Source: an uncultured Desulfovibrio sp.
Lineage (GTDB): Bacteria > Desulfobacterota > Desulfovibrionia > Desulfovibrionales > Desulfovibrionaceae
Direction: 5' to 3'
Assembly: GCF_944324525.1 (NCBI RefSeq)
Contig: NZ_CALUWS010000001.1
Span: 124,001 to 188,000, forward strand
DNA: 64,000 nucleotides
Both the position numbers and the translations under genes were made by a program. Below, one piece after another: positions 33,933 through 42,260 of this stretch; positions within the stretch are counted from its first letter, which is position 1; each line of letters begins with the position of its first letter. The notes beneath the pieces were generated by a model. The model did not search any database. It was not told the origin of the DNA and saw only the letters and a list, made by a program, of their open reading frames with translations.

Positions 33933-34310
33933 TTATTGTGCCGCGGCGGGCGCTTCCGCCGCAGGCGCGCCTTGTGCGCCCTCGGCTGCCGGAGCGGCGG
34001 CAGGAGCCTGGGGAGCGGCCGGAGCGCTGTCCTCGATGCTGACCGGCGGCGTGCTGAGGATCTGGGACTCGTCGGAGGCCCTGCGCGGGCTGGTGACGAA
34101 GGTATAGCTCAGGGACGTGATGACGAAGATGACCGCCATGAACGCCGTCAGCTTGGCAAGGATGCCGCCTGCGCCGGCGCTGCCGAACACGGAGGTGCTG
34201 CCGCCTCCCCCGAAGATGACGCCCATCCCCTCCTTGCCCGCCTGCAGGAGGATGAGAATGACAAGGAGAACGCAAACAATGATGTGAAGCGTTAAGATAA
34301 GGGTTTCCAC
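33933..34310 (-). CDS. secG: Preprotein translocase subunit SecG
   Basis: This 125-residue protein starts with GTG preceded by GGAGGAAG. It has two membrane helices (ILTLHIIVCVLLVILILL and AFMAVIFVITSLSYTFV) flanking the SecG signature LLQAGKEGMGVIFGGGGSTS. The C-terminus is an Ala/Pro-rich extension of ~50 residues, longer than E. coli SecG. It is part of SecYEG. It lies 74 bp downstream of tpiA on the same strand, the order tpiA-secG seen in many bacteria. Confidence 0.94.
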   Translation of the reverse strand: METLILTLHIIVCVLLVILILLQAGKEGMGVIFGGGGSTSVFGSAGAGGILAKLTAFMAVIFVITSLSYTFVTSPRRASDESQILSTPPVSIEDSAPAAPQAPAAAPAAEGAQGAPAAEAPAAAQ

Positions 34311-34384
34311 TGCTTCCTCCGGGAAGTCCTGCCTTCAGGCAGTACCTGAAGTTTTACGGCGTGCTGCACCGACGCCGGCGGGGA

Positions 34385-35137
34385 TTAGGCAAAGATGATC
34401 TGGGCGAAAGAATCCGCGTCCAAAGAAGCGCCTCCTACCAGAAGGCCGTCCACATTGTCAAGGGCGAGCAGGCCGGCGGCATTGCCGGGCTTGACGCTGC
34501 CGCCATACAGCAGCGGCGTGCTCTCCCCTGCCGCGCCGATGACCTCGCGCAGCAGCTCGCGGGCAAGGGCATGGGCCTCGCCGGCCTCTTCCGGGCCGGC
34601 CACCTTGCCGGTGCCGATGGCCCAGACCGGTTCGTAGGCTACGGCCAGGCGGCTGACGTCGGCCGGAGCGATCTCCGCCAGACCCGCCTGAAGCTGGCGC
34701 TGCAACACGGCGCGCAGCTGGCCGCTCTCCCGTTCGGCAAGGGTCTCGCCGATGCAGAGCATGACGGAAAGGCCCTGCGCAAGGGCGAAGGCCGTCTTGC
34801 GGCCCACCAGCTCGTCGCTTTCCAGCAGGACGTGGCGGCGCTCGGAATGGCCCGTCAGCACCCAGGAGGCCCCAGCGTCACGCAGCATGCCGGGCGAGAT
34901 CTCGCCGGTAAAGGCGCCCTCCGCGGCGGGATAGACGTCCTGGGCGCCGGTGGCCGCACAGGCGGTCCCCGCCAGGGCGGCGGCCACTTCGGCAATGGCC
35001 GTGAACGGCGGATACACGATGACCTGCCGCCCCTCGGGCTGCTTTTCCGTCAGGTGGCGGGCCAGCGCGGTGGCCGTTTCCCGGGCTTCGGCCCGGGTCT
35101 TGTACATTTTCCAGTTGGCGGCAATAATTTTTTGCAT
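34385..35137 (-). CDS. tpiA: Triosephosphate isomerase
   Basis: This 250-residue protein begins MQKIIAANWKMYKT (catalytic Lys in NWKM). Further motifs are WVLTGHSERRHVL (catalytic His), AYEPVWAIGTGKVA (catalytic Glu) and LLYGGSVKPGNAAGLL (phosphate loop). It interconverts DHAP and glyceraldehyde-3-phosphate. An in-frame ATG 12 codons upstream lies inside the end of rimI and was not chosen. rimI ends 13 bp upstream, so the two are probably co-transcribed. Confidence 0.96.
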   Translation of the reverse strand: MQKIIAANWKMYKTRAEARETATALARHLTEKQPEGRQVIVYPPFTAIAEVAAALAGTACAATGAQDVYPAAEGAFTGEISPGMLRDAGASWVLTGHSERRHVLLESDELVGRKTAFALAQGLSVMLCIGETLAERESGQLRAVLQRQLQAGLAEIAPADVSRLAVAYEPVWAIGTGKVAGPEEAGEAHALARELLREVIGAAGESTPLLYGGSVKPGNAAGLLALDNVDGLLVGGASLDADSFAQIIFA

Positions 35138-35150
35138 GATGGGCATCCAT

Positions 35151-35615
35151 TCAGTCCCTGACAAGGCGCTCATAGATCAGGGCGTCCTCGTCCGGGGCGC
35201 GGTAGTAGTTGCGGCGTCGCCCCACCGGGCGAAAATCAAAGCTTTCGTACAGGCCGATGGCCGGGATATTGCTTTCTCGCACTTCCAGCAAACTCTTTTT
35301 GATACCCATTTTCCCCGCAACTTGCAAGGCCATTCCCAGGACCCGGCGTCCCAGTCCCTGCCTGCGCCGCTCCGGCGTCACGGCGATATTGAGTATTTCC
35401 AGTTCATCGGCGCTGTGGTAAAAGGAAATGTAGGCCGCTAGCCCGGCCGTTTTTTGCATCAGTCCGAAGGCGGCAAAAGCCGGCTGCCGGAAGGCGGCGA
35501 GGCATTGTTCCGCTGTCCAGGGCTGGCTGAAGCAGCGTTTTTCCAGGCTGAACATGGCCTGTGCGTCGTCGGCGCACAGGCGGCGGAATGTCAGATCCGT
35601 TTCAGGTGTGATCAT
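35151..35615 (-). CDS. rimI: Ribosomal-protein alanine N-acetyltransferase RimI
   Basis: This 154-residue GNAT protein has ITPETDLTFRRLCADDA (strand 1), EKRCFSQPWTAEQ, ELEILNIAVTPERRRQGLGR (acetyl-CoA loop R/Q-x-x-G-x-G/A), LLEVRESNIPAIGLYESFDF and VGRRRNYY, matching RimI. It acetylates the N-terminal Ala of S18. Its ATG overlaps the ATG of the divergent Nudix-like gene within one CATG. Cotranscription with tpiA downstream is likely. Confidence 0.9.
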   Translation of the reverse strand: MITPETDLTFRRLCADDAQAMFSLEKRCFSQPWTAEQCLAAFRQPAFAAFGLMQKTAGLAAYISFYHSADELEILNIAVTPERRRQGLGRRVLGMALQVAGKMGIKKSLLEVRESNIPAIGLYESFDFRPVGRRRNYYRAPDEDALIYERLVRD

Positions 35616-36114
35616 GCGGAATCGTCCCTTGCTGGCGGGCACGCACTCCCTGCTGGAAGTCGTCGATGCCCGCAATCGTCCTTTTTGCCGTCTTGCCGGG
35701 CGCCTCGTGCGGGAGCAGCGGCTCGCCCATCGGGAAGTCTGCCTGCTGGTGCAGGAGAGGGAGACCATCTTGCTGGCCGCCGGCCCGCAGGGCTGGGATT
35801 TCTTTGCCCGCAGCCCCGTGCCCGCCGGCGCATCCCTGCAGGAGAGCGCCGAGGCGCTGGCCCTGCGGCTGGAGCTTGGGCCCTGCCGCCTGCGCGAGCT
35901 GGGCACGCTGCCGCCCTGCCCGGCCACGGAGCAGGCCTTTGTGACCCTGTTCGCGCTGCGGATCACCCCTTCCCGGCTGCGCCTGCTGGCCGAGGATACC
36001 GCCACGCGCCTGCCGCTGGATCAGGAGGAGTTCCGGGGACTGGCGCGGCATGGCGGCGATCTGCTTTCTCCGCTTGTGCGCTATGCCGTTCTGGAAAGCG
36101 ATCTGCTGGGCTGA
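35614..36114 (+). CDS. Degenerate Nudix-like protein
   Basis: This 166-residue protein begins MRNRPLLAGTHSLLEVVD. The start of a Nudix fold is visible (EVVDARNRPFCRLAGRLVRE, VCLLVQERETILLAA), with PAGASLQESAEALALRLELG where the Nudix box should be. The expected R-E-x-x-E-E catalytic residues are absent, so hydrolysis is doubtful. Similar inactive Nudix proteins can act as sensors. The ATG at 35614 overlaps the rimI ATG on the other strand; a start at 35554 inside rimI is the alternative. Confidence 0.65.
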   Translation: MRNRPLLAGTHSLLEVVDARNRPFCRLAGRLVREQRLAHREVCLLVQERETILLAAGPQGWDFFARSPVPAGASLQESAEALALRLELGPCRLRELGTLPPCPATEQAFVTLFALRITPSRLRLLAEDTATRLPLDQEEFRGLARHGGDLLSPLVRYAVLESDLLG

Positions 36115-36175
36115 ACCGCTTGCCCTGTCCGCGCTGTCCGTCTTGCCCGTTTCGTCCGTCGTGTTCGCTTGCTTT

Positions 36176-36549
36176 TAGGGGCTGTTAACACTATTCACTG
36201 TCTGTTTGGGGGGAAGGGGAACCCCTCGCTCTGCTGTCGATGCCCGTAACTTCCTGCGTCGTAACGGGCACGGCCCTACGGGCCGCCTTTCGGTCGCGCT
36301 CTGCTGTCGATGTCCGTAAGGCTCCTTCGTCGCCCAACGGACACGGCCCTCCGGGCCGCCTTTCGGTCGCCGCCGGCGCGGGAGGGGGGCTCCTTCCCCC
36401 CAAGCCCCCCCATCCCTTCCCCAGCGCGCTTTTACCGGGGGAAGAGTCAGGGAAACGAGGCAACCCCGCCTCTATGACAAGCGGAGCGTGTCGGGGCGAT
36501 AAGAATTATCTATTGAAATTATTTGTAAAATTAGTGTTAACAGGCCCTA
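36176..36549 (+). repeat. Dispersed repeat family A, copy 5 (two modules, both ends intact)
   Basis: The left end is TAGGGGCTGTTAACACTATT and the right end AATTAGTGTTAACAGGCCCTA, the clearest terminal inverted repeats of the set. Modules are 36227-36296 (70 bp, 3-bp loop deletion) and 36297-36369 (73 bp). Module 1 has stem TGCCCGT/ACGGGCA and module 2 TGTCCGT/ACGGACA, a paired difference. Inner arms, the C-run cluster (36396-36422) and the AT-rich tail are all present. Confidence 0.92.
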
Positions 36550-36655
36550 GAACATTTTCAGTTTGCAAACTATACGGCCCGGCATTTCACGGAAAAAACG
36601 CGGTTTTTCCGCTTGGTTTCGGCCGGACGGCGCTGTGCTCGCCGCCTCGTGTCCC
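36548..36655 (+). repeat. Dispersed repeat family B copy next to family A copy 5
   Basis: TAGAACATTTTCAGTTTGC, TATACGGCCCGGCATTTCAC, GGAAAAAACGCGGTTTTTCC and GACGGCGCTGTGCTCGCCGCC follow the family B order. Its first TAG is shared with the end of the family A copy. Confidence 0.82.
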
Positions 36656-36660
36656 TGATT

Positions 36661-36702
36661 CTTCCCCCCCCAGACAAACAGCCAATAGCGCCACAGGCCC
36701 TA
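36661..36702 (-). repeat. Family A terminal fragment at the suhB stop codon
   Basis: Minus strand: TAGGGCCTGTGGCGCTATTG, GCTGTTTGTCTGGGGGGGG, which is the family A left end cut off after the G-run. Its first TAG is the stop codon of suhB. Confidence 0.8.
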
Positions 36703-37515
36703 GCCGTGCGGGCAGGCCTGCGCGGCCGACTGCAGCAGATCGCGCATGGCCGCATGCACATGGCCGTTGCTGGCCAGGATCTCGTCTCCGAAGCGGTAGG
36801 GAGCGCCGTCGCTGCGGCTTATCCGGCCCCCGGCCTCGGTGACGAGCAGGATGCCCGCCGCCACGTCCCAGGGCTTGAGTCCCTTCTCGAAATAGGCGTC
36901 CAACTGGCCGGAAGCCACATAGGCCAGGTCGATGGAAGCCGCCCCCATGCGCCGCAGGTTCTGCACCTGCGGCAGGACGGCGGCGAGCTGCGCGAGGATG
37001 TGCGGCAGATCTTCCTGTATGGCGTACGGGATGCCCGTGGCCACCAGGCTGTCCGTCAGGCGTTCCGCGCCGCTGACGGAGAGGCGGACGCCGTTACGGA
37101 AGGCTCCGCCGCCGCGGCATGCCCGGTAGCATTCATGCAGCATGGGCACGTTGACGATGCCCAGCAAGGGTTCTCCCTTGTCCCAGAGAGCGACGGACGT
37201 GCCCACATGGGGCAGGCGGTGGACGAAGTTGGTCGTGCCGTCCACCGGGTCGATGATCCAGCACAGGCCGTCCGTCCCCGGCCCGGAGGCGTCGCCCTCC
37301 TCGGCAAGGATGCCCGCCTGCGGCAGGAGCTGCTGCAGCTCCTGTACGAGGAAGGCCTCCACGGCCTCGTCGGTCTCGGTGACGAGATCGATACGGCCCT
37401 TGTGGCGGACATGGCTGGGATGCCGCCAGTGCTCAAGGATGATGTCGCCGCTGCGGCGTACCAAGGCCTCCACCTTGTCCGTGAGGGCGGACAGGTTGCA
37501 GGAAAGATCGTACAT
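36700..37515 (-). CDS. suhB: Inositol monophosphatase family protein (SuhB-like)
   Basis: This 271-residue protein has metal-binding and catalytic motifs ILAEEGDA (Glu), WIIDPVDGTTNFVHRLP and GLKPWDVAAGILLVTEAGG. The family dephosphorylates inositol-1-phosphate and related sugars, and SuhB also has an rRNA antitermination role in E. coli. It begins six bases after mreB on the same strand. The stop codon TAG is the first three bases of a family A repeat end. Confidence 0.94.
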   Translation of the reverse strand: MYDLSCNLSALTDKVEALVRRSGDIILEHWRHPSHVRHKGRIDLVTETDEAVEAFLVQELQQLLPQAGILAEEGDASGPGTDGLCWIIDPVDGTTNFVHRLPHVGTSVALWDKGEPLLGIVNVPMLHECYRACRGGGAFRNGVRLSVSGAERLTDSLVATGIPYAIQEDLPHILAQLAAVLPQVQNLRRMGAASIDLAYVASGQLDAYFEKGLKPWDVAAGILLVTEAGGRISRSDGAPYRFGDEILASNGHVHAAMRDLLQSAAQACPHG

Positions 37516-37521
37516 GGCGCG

Positions 37522-38547
37522 TCAGTTGATGAAGACAGGTTGATAGAGCCGGCGATCCAGCATGGCCTTGGCTGTCCCGCGCAGCACGGTGGTCAGCGGC
37601 TCCTTGTCCACAAAGACCTTGAGGCGCGTCTCCCGGGCGATGCGCTGATCCAGTCCTCGGAGCAGGGAACCGCCCCCGGCCATGAGCAGACCGTTGCGGT
37701 GGATGTCCGCGGCCAGTTCCGGCGGGGTGCGCTCCAGCGTCCGCAGGACGGCCCCCACGATGACCTGTATGCATTCGTTGAGCGCCTCGCGGATATGCCC
37801 CTCACCGATGGTGATGACTTTGGGCGCGCCTTCCACAAGATCCTTGCCGGAGACCTCCAGCCGGGGCGAATCGGGACGCGGCACGGCGTTGCCAAGGATC
37901 TTTTTGACGTTTTCCGCCGTTATCTCGCCGACTTCAAGCCGAAAGACATCCCGCAGATAGCGCTGCACGGCCATGTTCATGGCGTCTCCGGCCACGCGGA
38001 CCGACTGGGAGACCGCGATGCCGGACAAGGTGATGACCGCCACTTCGCTGGTGCCGCCGCCAATGTCGAGCACCATGTTGCCCAGCGGTTCGCCCACGGG
38101 CAGGTCCGCCCCCAGCGCCGCGCCCATGGGCTCCTCGACCAGGGAGACGTCATGCGCGCCGGCCAGATGGGCCGAGTCGATGACGGCCCGTTTTTCCACC
38201 TGCGTGATGCCGGTGGGGATGCAGATGACCATGGACGGTTTGACCAGGCGCAGACCGGTGATGATCTTGCGCACGAAATAGGCGATCATGGCCCGGGTGA
38301 CGTCAAAGTCCGCGATGACGCCGTCCTTCATGGGCCGGATGGCCCGGATGCGCTGCGGGGTGCGCCCCAGATACTCGCGCGCCTCGCTCCCTACGGCAAG
38401 TACCGTGTTTTTCTGGACTGCTACGGCGACCACCGAGGGCTCGTTGATGACGATGCCATGCTTGCGGGTGAACAGCAGCGTGTTGGCTGTCCCCAGATCC
38501 ATGGCGATGTCCTGGGCGAAAAAGCGGCGAAGCAGATGCGGCAGCAT
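37522..38547 (-). CDS. mreB: MreB-like rod-shape actin homologue
   Basis: This 341-residue protein has the MreB phosphate and adenosine motifs MDLGTANTLLFT, VVVCIPTGIT-like VICIPTGITQVEKRAV, LDIGGGTSEVAVI, and MAGGGSLLRGLDQRI. The gene is embedded as gaf-mreB-suhB, not with mreC/mreD, so it may be a second MreB. The GAF gene stop is two bases upstream and suhB starts six bases downstream. Confidence 0.93.
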   Translation of the reverse strand: MLPHLLRRFFAQDIAMDLGTANTLLFTRKHGIVINEPSVVAVAVQKNTVLAVGSEAREYLGRTPQRIRAIRPMKDGVIADFDVTRAMIAYFVRKIITGLRLVKPSMVICIPTGITQVEKRAVIDSAHLAGAHDVSLVEEPMGAALGADLPVGEPLGNMVLDIGGGTSEVAVITLSGIAVSQSVRVAGDAMNMAVQRYLRDVFRLEVGEITAENVKKILGNAVPRPDSPRLEVSGKDLVEGAPKVITIGEGHIREALNECIQVIVGAVLRTLERTPPELAADIHRNGLLMAGGGSLLRGLDQRIARETRLKVFVDKEPLTTVLRGTAKAMLDRRLYQPVFIN

Positions 38548-38549
38548 GG

Positions 38550-39599
38550 CTATTCTTCACTGGCGTGGGGGTGCGGGGCGTTGTCCGGGTCGTACATGCG
38601 GGAACCGCTGGTGTGCACTTGCGCCCGCGGCAGCATATTGCGCAGCCTGGTCTTGAGATAGAGATTTTCCAGAAAGAGAGCCAGATGATCCACCGCCAGC
38701 TGTACGAAACTGCGCAGAGCCTCGTCCATTTCGCGGGGCGCGGTGTGGGCGAGGCAGAGCACGCAGCGCGTGCTCTTGTTGACGATGACCGGAAGACAGA
38801 TGACGGCCTGAAAGTCCGGCATGTCCGGCAGCTTGGCAAAGAGCATGGTCCCCTGCCCGCTGTTGCTGCCTTCCACGAAGACGGGCTGATCGTTGTTGAA
38901 CACCCAGCCCGCGATCCCGCTGCTCATGCTGAATTCCAGCATTTCCCCCTCATTGAGCAGAAGGGGGACGGACTCGCACTCCAGGCAATAGGCTTCGCCG
39001 GGGCGCACCACCGACGCGAAGGCGCAATAGTCGAAGTGGGTGGCCTCGGCCACCGTCTTCAGATAGTTCTGGATGAACTGCGGCCAGCGTTTGTGGTGGA
39101 GGCGCAGGTTCTGGATGACGCAGAGCTGGGCGAAATAGCGGGAGATATCCCCTCCCAGCGGTTCCGTCCTGTTCTGGGCGGCCTGCTGGCGGGTGATGAG
39201 CTCCGCAAACATCTGCAGGATCTTGTAATCCTTGTCCGTGAAGGAATACTGGCGTTTGCTGTCCACGCACAACGCGCCGCCCGTGGGCACGGGACAGCCC
39301 ATGAAGGCCTTGACGCCGCCCTCCTCGCCTTCGCGGTAGTAGCCCAGCGTGCTCTGGCTCTTGTCGAAGTTGGGCACGACCAGCGGCTGACGGCTGCGCA
39401 GGATCCAGCCCACAAGTCCCTTGCCCGGCTGGATGGTGCTGCCCTCCGCAATGCCGTCGCCCAGACTGAAGGCGGCGACCAGGCGGTGAACCTCTCCTTC
39501 GCCTTCCGCGTGCTCCTCCGGCAGGAAGAGGACGGCGGAATAGGCGTCGAAAACGCTGCAAACGATGCTCAGGACGTGTTTTTCAAGGATGTTGTTCAT
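38550..39599 (-). CDS. Protein with two GAF domains
   Basis: This 349-residue protein has two GAF-like domains. The first (~5-145) has FDAYSAVLFLPEE, GKGLVGWILRSRQPLVVPNF and MGCPVPTGGALCVDSKR. The second (~165-325) has FDYCAFASVV, SSGIAGWVFNNDQPVFVEGS and AVICLPVIVNKSTRCVLCLAH. There is no HTH, kinase, GGDEF or phosphatase output domain. The tail is short and disordered. It is probably a small-molecule or redox sensor acting through a partner, and it is first in a likely operon with mreB and suhB. Confidence 0.85.
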   Translation of the reverse strand: MNNILEKHVLSIVCSVFDAYSAVLFLPEEHAEGEGEVHRLVAAFSLGDGIAEGSTIQPGKGLVGWILRSRQPLVVPNFDKSQSTLGYYREGEEGGVKAFMGCPVPTGGALCVDSKRQYSFTDKDYKILQMFAELITRQQAAQNRTEPLGGDISRYFAQLCVIQNLRLHHKRWPQFIQNYLKTVAEATHFDYCAFASVVRPGEAYCLECESVPLLLNEGEMLEFSMSSGIAGWVFNNDQPVFVEGSNSGQGTMLFAKLPDMPDFQAVICLPVIVNKSTRCVLCLAHTAPREMDEALRSFVQLAVDHLALFLENLYLKTRLRNMLPRAQVHTSGSRMYDPDNAPHPHASEE

Positions 39600-39789
39600 A
39601 GGTATGCGGGGAATGCACCGATGTTGAGGGTATGGCCCGTCATCACGGACGTCGGGGCTATGCTACCAGAGGTGCGGGCTGGCTGCAACTGTCCGGCTCG
39701 CCGGTTTTTTTGTAAAAAACGGCAGGCGGGGGGCTGGAAATCGGCAGAAAAATATCGTAGAATTATTTACTAAGCAGAGAAGGTGACGC

Positions 39790-41508
39790 ATGCTCAAATG
39801 GCAAGAAGTTTTCAGCAAGAACGGCCTGCCCTGGCGGGACGCCGAAACGCTTGCCGAGCCGTTGTCGTGCAGCAACCTCACCCAGCTCAAGTCTTTTCTT
39901 GATGCGGTACATATTCGCTTCTGCCTGGTCAAGCCCTTTCAGGAGACCAAGGGCTACCCGCTGGTGGAGTCGCGCGAGCTGCTCCCCTCCTTTGACAACG
40001 ACATGTTCGAGCACAAGGAGCTGCCCGGCTTTGCCATGGTGGCCTTTGCCCGGCAGTTGCACTATTTTTCCGAGATCTTCCAGTACGACAAGCTGCATCC
40101 GGTCATCACCGAGGTGGAGGGCGTGCCCTGCTGTCCCCTGGAAAGCCAGGTCTACCACCAGAATCTGGAGACCATAGCCTCCCGTCTGCCGCGTCTGCAT
40201 CAGGACGTCTTCCGGCAGCAGTTCCGTACGGCGGACACCTCCCTGCTGGACACCTACCCGGCCCTCGTGCCCTATCTCTGCAGCATGGACAGGGCGCAGG
40301 TGCTGGCGCTGGATGCCGGGCGGCAGTTCCATCTGGCCGGCATCTTCGCTTCCTTTCCCTCGGATATCGACAGCGAGCTCAAGCGGTTCGGCATCCGCAT
40401 CGGCAAGTTCGTTTACGGCGACAACGAACTGTACGAGCGCAACCGCATGTTCGTCTACCAGTATCTCATGGAGCTGTACGGCTTTCCCATCGTCTCCGAG
40501 CGCCGCACCTCTTCGGCTCTTTTTGCCCGCAAGCTGCACAAGATGGGAGAGCGCTTCCTGCTGCGGGTGCTGGGACAGACGGACCGCACCCTCACCACCT
40601 ACACGGCGGACGGCGAGAACCGGCGCTACCCTCTTCTGGAAAAGATCGCGCTCGTCAAGGTGGATGAGGATCAGGAAGAAGCCATCGAACGTATCGACGA
40701 GGGCGGCTTTTTCCTCGACAGGGCCCGCCGGGTCATCATCATTCGCATCACCTACCGTCAGCACAGTTTCGACCAGAGCAACGTCCGGCAGGACCGCGCG
40801 CTCTCGGTGGCCTTTCAGGAAGTGCTGCACCCGCTGACGGGCCAGCCGCTGCCGGGGCTCAACATCATCAAGGATACCACCAATATGTTCCTGCGCCTCA
40901 ACGACATCGTGCGCGGGGAATATTCGGGGCGCATCGTCTACAAGCGTACCGAAGTGGTGGAGAATACCGATACCGACGAGAAGCGGCTCAAATTCCTCTA
41001 TGCCTGGCTGACCAAGCATCAGCGCCGCATGATCAGCTACAGCGACGAATTTTTTTCCAACGTGAGCAAGGTGCTTTCCCGCTACCTCTATACGCCGGAG
41101 AATGACGAGGCCTTCGAGACCATGCGCGAACTGCACCGCGAGGTCTGCACGCGTTTCAGCTACATCCAGCAGGCACGGCGTGTGCGCATCCTGGAAGATC
41201 TGCGCCTGCGCACCTTCAAGGGCACGCGCATCACCTACCGGCAGATGATGCGCGAGGCGCTCGAACAGCTCACGGATCTCAAGTTCGAGATCTCCACTTT
41301 CTTCCCTGATCTTGTGGACGCCATCATGAAGTGTGTGGAGGACATGCTCTCTGATCGCTACATGCTCCGCACCTACATGGAACCGCCGGAAGAGCACCTG
41401 AGCAAGGCCGGGCTTGAAATACGGCGCAATTATGGCAAACTGGTTTCCCTGCTGGACGGCTTCAAGGCTGTCCGCAAGGCAAGAACCCACAAGGATGAGG
41501 CCCCGTAG
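39790..41508 (+). CDS. Large conserved-type protein of unknown function
   Basis: This 572-residue, mostly soluble, mixed alpha/beta protein is rich in Arg, Glu, Phe and Tyr and has no obvious signal peptide or membrane helix. Notable segments are LPGFAMVAFARQLHYFSEIF, RFGIRIGKFVYGDNELYERN, HSFDQSNVRQDRALSVAFQ and a helical C-terminus. I recognise no domain. AAGGTG lies upstream of the ATG. The stop TAG shares one base with the GTG start of rsmE, which suggests coupling to the rRNA methyltransferase. Confidence 0.8.
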   Translation: MLKWQEVFSKNGLPWRDAETLAEPLSCSNLTQLKSFLDAVHIRFCLVKPFQETKGYPLVESRELLPSFDNDMFEHKELPGFAMVAFARQLHYFSEIFQYDKLHPVITEVEGVPCCPLESQVYHQNLETIASRLPRLHQDVFRQQFRTADTSLLDTYPALVPYLCSMDRAQVLALDAGRQFHLAGIFASFPSDIDSELKRFGIRIGKFVYGDNELYERNRMFVYQYLMELYGFPIVSERRTSSALFARKLHKMGERFLLRVLGQTDRTLTTYTADGENRRYPLLEKIALVKVDEDQEEAIERIDEGGFFLDRARRVIIIRITYRQHSFDQSNVRQDRALSVAFQEVLHPLTGQPLPGLNIIKDTTNMFLRLNDIVRGEYSGRIVYKRTEVVENTDTDEKRLKFLYAWLTKHQRRMISYSDEFFSNVSKVLSRYLYTPENDEAFETMRELHREVCTRFSYIQQARRVRILEDLRLRTFKGTRITYRQMMREALEQLTDLKFEISTFFPDLVDAIMKCVEDMLSDRYMLRTYMEPPEEHLSKAGLEIRRNYGKLVSLLDGFKAVRKARTHKDEAP

Positions 41509-42260
41509 TGAGCGAACATCGTTTTTATCTGGCGCCGGAAGACTGGCCCGACGCCCCGCAGGGCGAGGCCCTGCTGGAAGGGCAGGAGGCCGTGCATCTG
41601 GCGCAGTCCCTGCGTCTTGGCCCCGGAACGGATGTCGGTCTGCTGGACGGCAGGGGACGCACCGGCCTGTTTACCGTGGTGGAGAGCGGCAAGCGCAGGG
41701 TGCGTCTTGTCTGCCGCAGTGTGGACATCTCTCCGCAACCCGTTTCCCGCCCCATCATCGCCCTGGCCTTCAGCAAGGCCGTACGGCGCGGCTTTTTTAT
41801 GGAAAAAGCCGTGGAGCTGGGCGCCTGGGAGGTCTGGCTCTGGCAGGGGGATCACAGTCAGGGACGTCTGCCCGCCGATATCCGGGAATCCTGGCAGAAT
41901 CAGATGATCGCCGGCGCCAAGCAGTGCGGCAATCCCTGGTTGCCGCAGATCCGCGCGCTCTCCGGAGGCATAGGCGAGCTGATCGCCCTGTCCGCCGGGG
42001 TGGACCAGCGTATCCTGCCCTGGGAGCTGCAGGACGGCTCCTCCATGCTGACGCCTGATATGGCGGGCCGGCCCGGCACGACCCTGTATGTCATCGGGCC
42101 TGAGGGCGGCTTTTCTTCGCGCGAGCTGGAGGCGCTGAAGGCGGCCTCCTTCCGCATGGTCAGTCTGGGGCAGCGTATCCTGCGCTGCGAGACGGCGGCA
42201 ACTCTTTGTCTGGGGATTCACTGGTGGGCTTCGCACCTCACGAACAACCGTCCCTCTTGA
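41508..42260 (+). CDS. rsmE: 16S rRNA m3U1498 methyltransferase
   Basis: This 250-residue SPOUT methyltransferase has ALAFSKAVRRGFFMEKAVEL, GAKQCGNPWLPQI, the SAM-binding knot YVIGPEGGFSSRELEAL, and LGQRILRCETAATLCL. It methylates U1498 of 16S rRNA. The GTG start overlaps the stop of the unknown gene by one base, and its 3' end overlaps rarA. Confidence 0.95.
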   Translation: MSEHRFYLAPEDWPDAPQGEALLEGQEAVHLAQSLRLGPGTDVGLLDGRGRTGLFTVVESGKRRVRLVCRSVDISPQPVSRPIIALAFSKAVRRGFFMEKAVELGAWEVWLWQGDHSQGRLPADIRESWQNQMIAGAKQCGNPWLPQIRALSGGIGELIALSAGVDQRILPWELQDGSSMLTPDMAGRPGTTLYVIGPEGGFSSRELEALKAASFRMVSLGQRILRCETAATLCLGIHWWASHLTNNRPS

